DNA of 60,112 bases from Methanobacterium sp. Lineage in GTDB: Archaea > Methanobacteriota > Methanobacteria > Methanobacteriales > Methanobacteriaceae. A program made the translations under genes and the position numbers. Every line of letters starts with the position of its first letter. Positions within the stretch are counted from its first letter, which is position 1. The DNA lies in NCBI GenBank assembly GCA_015661405.1, contig JACWMK010000008.1, positions 1 through 60,112 of the forward strand, written 5' to 3'. The notes below the pieces were generated by a model, which was not told the origin of the DNA, searched no databases, and saw nothing but the letters and a program-made list of their open reading frames with translations. Shown here piece by piece: positions 55,475 through 60,112 of the stretch.

Positions 55475-56704
55475 TTATTTCGAAACCATACTCCTAATTA
55501 AATCAGATATTCTCCCACTAGCATTACCATCAATCTTATAAGCCTGATCAAACACAAACTCATGCGCCTTATCCAAATCAACAATATCATTAGTATGATA
55601 TAATAATTTCTCTAACGCTGATTCAAATGGATCAGTTTTCTCAATAAATAAAGCTCCACTATCCTTAAAAATTTTAGAACCATTATCCATATTCACAATC
55701 AACACGGGTTTATTCAAGGCCATAGCCTCCAAAGCAGCTGTACTGGAAACACTAACCACTACATCACTGATGCAAATAAGTTCATGTAAAGATTCACTAT
55801 TAAATATTAACGGTGAAATTGGATAATCCTTTAATATTTCATGATAATTCTCCTCATTCTCATGCGGCGCGTGAAGCTTAAATACCAATTGAACATCCAT
55901 TAAATCACTACACGCTTTAGCAATCTCCGTGACAAAAAAACGTCTATCCTCCGCAGTCCAAATACCAGCTTCAACAAACCAAGATGTTAAAACTAGAACC
56001 ACCTTCTTCTCAACTGGAACCCCATACTTCTCCTTTAACATCCTCTTCTTGATGGGATCCTTAAATTCAATTAAATCATCAAATTTACTACTACCCGTAA
56101 CCACTAACTTCTCCGCTGGGACACCTTCACTAATTAACATGTTCCGTGTATTATCCCCAAACAATGCTATTTTAGTTGATTCACCCCGTCCATAAGTGTA
56201 ACTATAATCTCGACCATACTTGAATTCAAATCTTAAACGACTGATTTTATATTTAAATGGACGATACGGGTTAAAAAATAGTTTACATAATCGTAAAGTC
56301 ATTTTATAAAAATATTCAACTTTATTATTAACGGTTTCATTCACAAATCGAACCGCTGCCAACAAACCATCCTGAACCGTTAACGAGGGTAAACCCTGTT
56401 CATTAGCTGTTTTAATAAATAATATATCCATCGGACTTTGATCATGACCCGTAACTATAATATCCGGATTCTCACTACTTAAAATCTTTTGAACACTTTT
56501 CATACTCCAATTATCCATGTTAACATAATCTAATTTATACTTCCCTAAGTAATCCTCCATTTCCGGTAATATAGAGAATATTTCAGTATTCACAAATTTA
56601 ATATTAAAATCCTCCAAATACATTATAATACGTTTAAGCATTTCAATTTGAGCTGTATTACTTACAATAAACAGTGCTTTATAATTAAATTTGTTAACAG
56701 ACAT
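55475..56704 (-). CDS. GT-B-like surface polysaccharide transferase (paralogue 2)
   Basis: A 409-residue paralogue of the protein at 43156-44556, with near-identical motifs: VTGHDQSPMDILFIKTA, LTVQDGLLAAVRF, FGDNTRNMLISEGV, VTGSSKFDDLI, KLHAPHENEEN and SVSSTAALEAMALNKPVLIVNMD. It ends with DLIRSMVSK and lacks the C-terminal membrane anchor of its paralogue. It lies 74 nt upstream of pseB on the same strand. A GT-B-type nonulosonic acid transferase or a related transferase is plausible; no experimentally known family is recognised. Confidence 0.75.
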   Translation of the reverse strand: MSVNKFNYKALFIVSNTAQIEMLKRIIMYLEDFNIKFVNTEIFSILPEMEDYLGKYKLDYVNMDNWSMKSVQKILSSENPDIIVTGHDQSPMDILFIKTANEQGLPSLTVQDGLLAAVRFVNETVNNKVEYFYKMTLRLCKLFFNPYRPFKYKISRLRFEFKYGRDYSYTYGRGESTKIALFGDNTRNMLISEGVPAEKLVVTGSSKFDDLIEFKDPIKKRMLKEKYGVPVEKKVVLVLTSWFVEAGIWTAEDRRFFVTEIAKACSDLMDVQLVFKLHAPHENEENYHEILKDYPISPLIFNSESLHELICISDVVVSVSSTAALEAMALNKPVLIVNMDNGSKIFKDSGALFIEKTDPFESALEKLLYHTNDIVDLDKAHEFVFDQAYKIDGNASGRISDLIRSMVSK

Positions 56705-57140
56705 TTTATATCACAATCTAAAAATAAAATATTTTTTATACCTTTACTACCATATTTTTTTTTAAATCATTCCCACTAAAGGTGAGAAAGAAGATAAAAA
56801 TTCCAATTAAACCTTCAATTTATAATTTACTTTTTTTAAAATTACTAAATAAGTTGAAAACTGATTTACACATTAAGATATAATCTAAAAATCACTTTAA
56901 AGTTTTTCCAGATTTACACCCCATTTACACCCTAATAAAACCCGAACTCAGCAAAAAAATAAATAATAGAAAATAAAAAAACATAAATAACCTTAAAACA
57001 GGGTATAATCTAAAAAAAAATTTTAATATAAATCAGAAACTTGTAAAAAGAAACCCATAAAATCATAAAATTAAAAAAAAAGAATGTAAAAGAAATATAA
57101 AACTAAAAATTCCGAATCCCCATCTAAAATTTATATATAT
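56705..57140. other. Intergenic region, nothing recognised
   Basis: AT-rich sequence between the GT-B-like gene and the second NeuB-type gene, both on the minus strand. It contains a CCATTTACACCC repeat-like stretch near 56915-56930 and the T/A-rich promoter zone of the GT-B-like gene. No ORF or RNA gene is seen. Confidence 0.3.
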
Positions 57141-58205
57141 TTAATTAGAAAACTTTATTTTATTAAACTTTAACACTTCATCCTCCTTAATTTCATCTAA
57201 AGCTACTCCACCAATAACATTATCAATCATCCAAGGTGGAATACCAGTACCTGGCCTCTTACAAGTTATATCAGAGCCTTCAATTATTTTTCCAGTCTCA
57301 ATAGCCTTACTAGCAACCAAACTTCTCCGAGCATACCTACGCGAATTAACTTCACTCTCCAAATATCCCTTATGAAAATTTCCGTAAATCTTTTTATTAA
57401 AATTAAATTTATCAACCAGCATTTTTAAATCATTATAATCCATAGCATGATAATGATCATTACCTGGTAAATTTTTATTCCACGTGTAATGCTTTTCAAG
57501 AATTACTGCACCAAAATGCCATGCTGTAACCAAAACATCATTCATATTATCCGTTAATGAGTGATCAGAATAACCTATAATATTATCTGAGAAAATTCTT
57601 TTCATATGCTCAATCATACCCAAGTTAACATCCTCATAAGCTGTAGGATAATTCAAAACACAATGAAGTAATATTATATCAGTATTACCCATACTTTCAA
57701 TCCATTCCACAGCCCGCCAAATCTCAGATATACTGGAAGCTCCCGTAGATAATAGTATAGGTTTCTTTTTTTTAGCTATATATTCCAGAAATGGTTTATT
57801 AGTTATATCAGCTGAAGCTATTTTATAAGCCGGGATTAAAGGATCTAAAAAATCAACACTCTCCACATCAAATGGTGTAACTAAAAAATCAATATTGTAA
57901 TAGTTAGCATAATCCGCTAATTCTATAAAATCCTCTTTCTGGAATTTATCATACTTTTTAAATAATTCATATTGTGATTCCGTTTTTTCTTTTTCAGTAT
58001 CCCAATAAGCTGGTGAATACTTAGAAGCCAAAGTATCCGCCTTATAAGCCTGAAATTTTACAGCATCACCACCCGCTTTAGATATCTCTTCAATCATCTG
58101 TTTAGCCTTATCCAAACTTCCCTCATGATTCACTCCCACTTCCGAAATTATATAAGGCCTATTAAAATCATTCAATTCAAAAGATTTAAATTTCTTTATA
58201 TTCAT
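57141..58205 (-). CDS. NeuB-type nonulosonic acid synthase (second copy)
   Basis: NeuB-family enzyme (354 aa from the ATG at 58205) that condenses PEP with an N-acyl amino sugar. Motifs are YIISEVGVNHEGSLDKAKQM, GGDAVKFQAYKADTLASK, PAYKIASADITN, PILLSTGASS, LLHCVLNYPT, IIGYSDHS and HYTWNK. The SAF domain is at the end (KIIEGSDITCKRPGTGIPP). The EVGVNH form is like NeuB/LegI and different from the ELSANH of the PseI at 47598, so the product is probably a sialic- or legionaminic-type sugar. Its start overlaps the upstream fusion gene by 20 nt, and a GGAAG motif precedes the ATG. The 58238 start in the longer frame lacks a ribosome binding site. Confidence 0.88.
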   Translation of the reverse strand: MNIKKFKSFELNDFNRPYIISEVGVNHEGSLDKAKQMIEEISKAGGDAVKFQAYKADTLASKYSPAYWDTEKEKTESQYELFKKYDKFQKEDFIELADYANYYNIDFLVTPFDVESVDFLDPLIPAYKIASADITNKPFLEYIAKKKKPILLSTGASSISEIWRAVEWIESMGNTDIILLHCVLNYPTAYEDVNLGMIEHMKRIFSDNIIGYSDHSLTDNMNDVLVTAWHFGAVILEKHYTWNKNLPGNDHYHAMDYNDLKMLVDKFNFNKKIYGNFHKGYLESEVNSRRYARRSLVASKAIETGKIIEGSDITCKRPGTGIPPWMIDNVIGGVALDEIKEDEVLKFNKIKFSN

Positions 58206-59847
58206 GCTTCCACTTCCAATATTCTGAAGTAATCTCATCCTTTATATTATTCAATCCATTCCTTAATACAATTGAAGCTTCTTTTTGTTTAAGATGCATC
58301 TTTAATCTTAAATCATTATTAACTACTAATTCCTTAACAGATTGATATATATCATCACTAGTTACAGTACAGGATATACCTAAATATTCCACTCCTTTTT
58401 TATAACGTGCAAATACATGTAAAGTTTCCCGATCATTTTGAGCAATACTAATGGTGGGAATACCCATAAAAGCTAATTCATAAATAGTTCTACCATTACT
58501 AGTTATGGCAATATCAGCATCCCTCATCAATAAAGGCATGTTTTTAACTTTAAAACATATTTCAACCGTTGATTCGAATTTCTGATTAATATCATCCACA
58601 TTTATTTCATGAGAATAACCATCACCTAAAATAATTAATATTTTATTTATAGTAGTTTCCTCAAATATTTTAGTTGCGATATCAAGAATCTTTAATGTTA
58701 AATTATTTGTATCAACACCACCAAAAGTAACTAATAACGTTTCAGGTGACTCCTTAAATATTATAGGAGAATATAAAAAGAATTGTTCATTCAAACATTC
58801 ATATGCATAACCAAACCTTTCATTCGATTTAGGATTAGTTCTAGCATACAATGCATTGAAAACCAGATCAGCAAACTTCGATCCATCCCCTAAATCTTCA
58901 AAATTAACTACAAATCTACCGGAATCTTTTAATTTCCTCATGTAATCCACATCAGTATCTAATATATCATTTATTATTATAGATGAATCCAATTCACTCA
59001 ATATTGATGCTTTATCAGATTCTATAACAGAATATCCTCTACTTTTAATTAATTCTATTGAAGCTGGATCACTATCTAAAGTAACAAATTTTATTTCATG
59101 ACCCAAAAATCCATCAGCTAAAGTTAAAGAACGATATATATGACCCATACCCACATTTTTATTTCCATTAACCACTAAAGTAATTTTCAATCTTTTTAAA
59201 GCTGCTTCAGCCATTAAAAAATCCACATCCATATCAATATCCAATCCCTCTAAATCATTTAAAACATAAATATTTAATTTCTCTCCAAATCTTGATTCCG
59301 CACTTACAAAATTTCTTTTACTAATTAAAAAAGCGCCAGTTTCTTTAAATTTATGTGGAAGCCACTGCCTATTCAATCTCTCACTATAATCCGGAATTAA
59401 AGTGTTACCCTCTTCTTTCCAATGAAGATGCGTAGCATCCACCACTGGTATTAATGTATCCAAATCTTCATCTATAAATTTTTTAATAGCATTATCCAAT
59501 GTTTTAAATGATAATAATGGTGAAGTAGGTTGAAGAGTTACCACTACATCATACTTTTTACCATTCTCTAATTCCATATAAACTGTAGCATCATTAACCA
59601 CCGGATCCAAAGTAACATTATCCCCAGCAAAACTATCCTGCCTTCTTCTTAAACTAACCGGAAAATTACTGGAATAATCTAAAATAACATCATCATCCGA
59701 AGTAACCACTACATCAGTGATAAATTCACTTTCAAGTGAATTAATAATTTGATAATAAATTAAAGGTTTCAGATTAAGTAATCTAAGATTTTTTCTAATA
59801 ATTCCTTTACTTCCACCTCTCGCAGGTATTACTGCTAAAATATCCAT
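58186..59847 (-). CDS. Fusion of NeuA-type CMP-sugar synthetase and PseG-like hydrolase
   Basis: A 553-residue two-domain protein. Residues 1-225 are a CMP-sugar cytidylyltransferase (AVIPARGGSKGIIRKNLRLL, VVVTSDDDV, LQPTSPLLS, LDIDMDVDF with metal-binding Asp). Residues about 226-553 are a PseG-like GT-B module with LVVNGNKNVGMGHIYRSLTLA (the GxGHxxRS motif with the catalytic His), NFEDLGDGS, TFGGVDTNNLT and ITSNGRTIYELAFMGIPTISI. The gene therefore pairs release of UDP-activated precursor with CMP activation of the product. It is translationally coupled to the NeuB gene. The ribosome binding site GGAGTGAT is strong. Upstream genes of this second pathway are probably beyond the window edge. 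Confidence 0.85.
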   Translation of the reverse strand: MDILAVIPARGGSKGIIRKNLRLLNLKPLIYYQIINSLESEFITDVVVTSDDDVILDYSSNFPVSLRRRQDSFAGDNVTLDPVVNDATVYMELENGKKYDVVVTLQPTSPLLSFKTLDNAIKKFIDEDLDTLIPVVDATHLHWKEEGNTLIPDYSERLNRQWLPHKFKETGAFLISKRNFVSAESRFGEKLNIYVLNDLEGLDIDMDVDFLMAEAALKRLKITLVVNGNKNVGMGHIYRSLTLADGFLGHEIKFVTLDSDPASIELIKSRGYSVIESDKASILSELDSSIIINDILDTDVDYMRKLKDSGRFVVNFEDLGDGSKFADLVFNALYARTNPKSNERFGYAYECLNEQFFLYSPIIFKESPETLLVTFGGVDTNNLTLKILDIATKIFEETTINKILIILGDGYSHEINVDDINQKFESTVEICFKVKNMPLLMRDADIAITSNGRTIYELAFMGIPTISIAQNDRETLHVFARYKKGVEYLGISCTVTSDDIYQSVKELVVNNDLRLKMHLKQKEASIVLRNGLNNIKDEITSEYWKWKHEYKEI

Positions 59848-60112
59848 TTAAAATCACTCCATAATAATATAATAACTGAATTATAATTATAATAATATAA
59901 TATCTAAATTATAATTATAATAATATATTTACTATTCCCCGTTAGATTAAACTCTAAAAACATTTTTTTTATATAATTCTATGAATAATCAACTTCTAAA
60001 AAAAAAAAATAATGATGACTTACTAATAAATGGATAATAAATAAAAATAGGATAGAGTAGAAGTTTATAAAAAATTTTATACTATTTTTTTTTAATATTG
60101 AATAATGATAAT
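59848..60112. other. AT-rich region upstream of the fusion gene, with direct repeat
   Basis: The sequence includes two perfect copies of a 21-bp AT-only repeat at 59879-59899 and 59907-59927, 28 bp apart, in the promoter region of the fusion gene. They may be regulatory or simply low complexity. No ORF is seen up to the window edge. Confidence 0.35.

Noticed and set aside
47598..58205. Treating the two NeuB-like genes as simple duplicates
   Set aside because: They differ in the key N-terminal motif (ELSANH against EVGVNH) and in length and context, so different products are more likely.
59879..59927. AT-only 21-bp direct repeat as a possible origin or operator
   Set aside because: Only two copies and very low complexity; chance or slippage explains it. 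It is kept as a note in the intergenic entry.

Overview
The window looks like a chromosomal segment of a mesophilic, AT-rich methanogenic archaeon of the order Methanobacteriales (Methanobacterium or a close relative). The evidence is the trpEGCFBAD gene order with a divergent TrpY-type regulator carrying a TGTACA box, a Cdc48/VAT ATPase, pelota, an archaeosine synthase core protein, HypC, a MraY-like/MurG-like pair that fits a pseudomurein maker, a geranylgeranyl reductase with its ferredoxin for archaeal lipids, and Shine-Dalgarno sites of the GGTG/GGAGG kind. No rRNA, CRISPR array or intact insertion sequence was seen. There is one tRNA (Ile-GAT).

Layout. 1-2.1 kb: small membrane proteins, a short ORF that may be a gene remnant, and a receiver protein with lost catalytic residues. 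2.1-9.8 kb: cdc48, prephenate dehydrogenase, pelota, then MraY-like and MurG-like cell-wall enzymes. 9.8-12.8 kb: a disulfide oxidoreductase, HypC, a decayed response regulator and trpY. 13.0-19.6 kb: the complete tryptophan operon. 19.8-33.1 kb: tRNA-Ile, AdkA-like kinase, MIP18-family protein, ArcS, a PAS histidine kinase, a DUF2769/GltB-type FMN enzyme beside a rubredoxin-fused ThDP enzyme, a P-loop ATPase, a UbiA-family protein, ferredoxin and geranylgeranyl reductase, a frameshifted histidine kinase, and a radical SAM/SPASM enzyme with a tiny CxxCG protein. 33.4-43.1 kb: Hsp20, response regulators, PolX with RNase HIII, an ABC exporter, and a DtxR/MntR-type regulator with a candidate operator.

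43.1-60.1 kb is a cell-surface glycan island. A minus-strand operon pseB-pseC-pseF-pseG-epimerase-ATP-grasp-HAD-pseI should make a CMP-pseudaminic-acid-like sugar. It lacks a recognisable PseH acetyltransferase and instead carries an ATP-grasp enzyme, an epimerase and a HAD phosphatase. Two paralogous GT-B-like proteins flank the island core. Next to them are a flippase, a repeat-containing surface protein with a C-terminal anchor, and a decayed fragment of a second flippase. At the right edge, a NeuA-PseG fusion and a second NeuB-type synthase point to a second nonulosonic acid.

Points most worth a second look: two genes (cdc48 and pseC) whose best Shine-Dalgarno sites sit 8-10 nt before an in-frame ATT codon instead of an ATG/GTG/TTG; the PseH-less pse operon with an ATP-grasp enzyme; the radical SAM enzyme with its CxxCG mini-protein; the rubredoxin-ThDP fusion next to the DUF2769-FMN enzyme; a ten-codon Trp-containing leader ORF overlapping the trpE start; and several two-component genes in different stages of decay.
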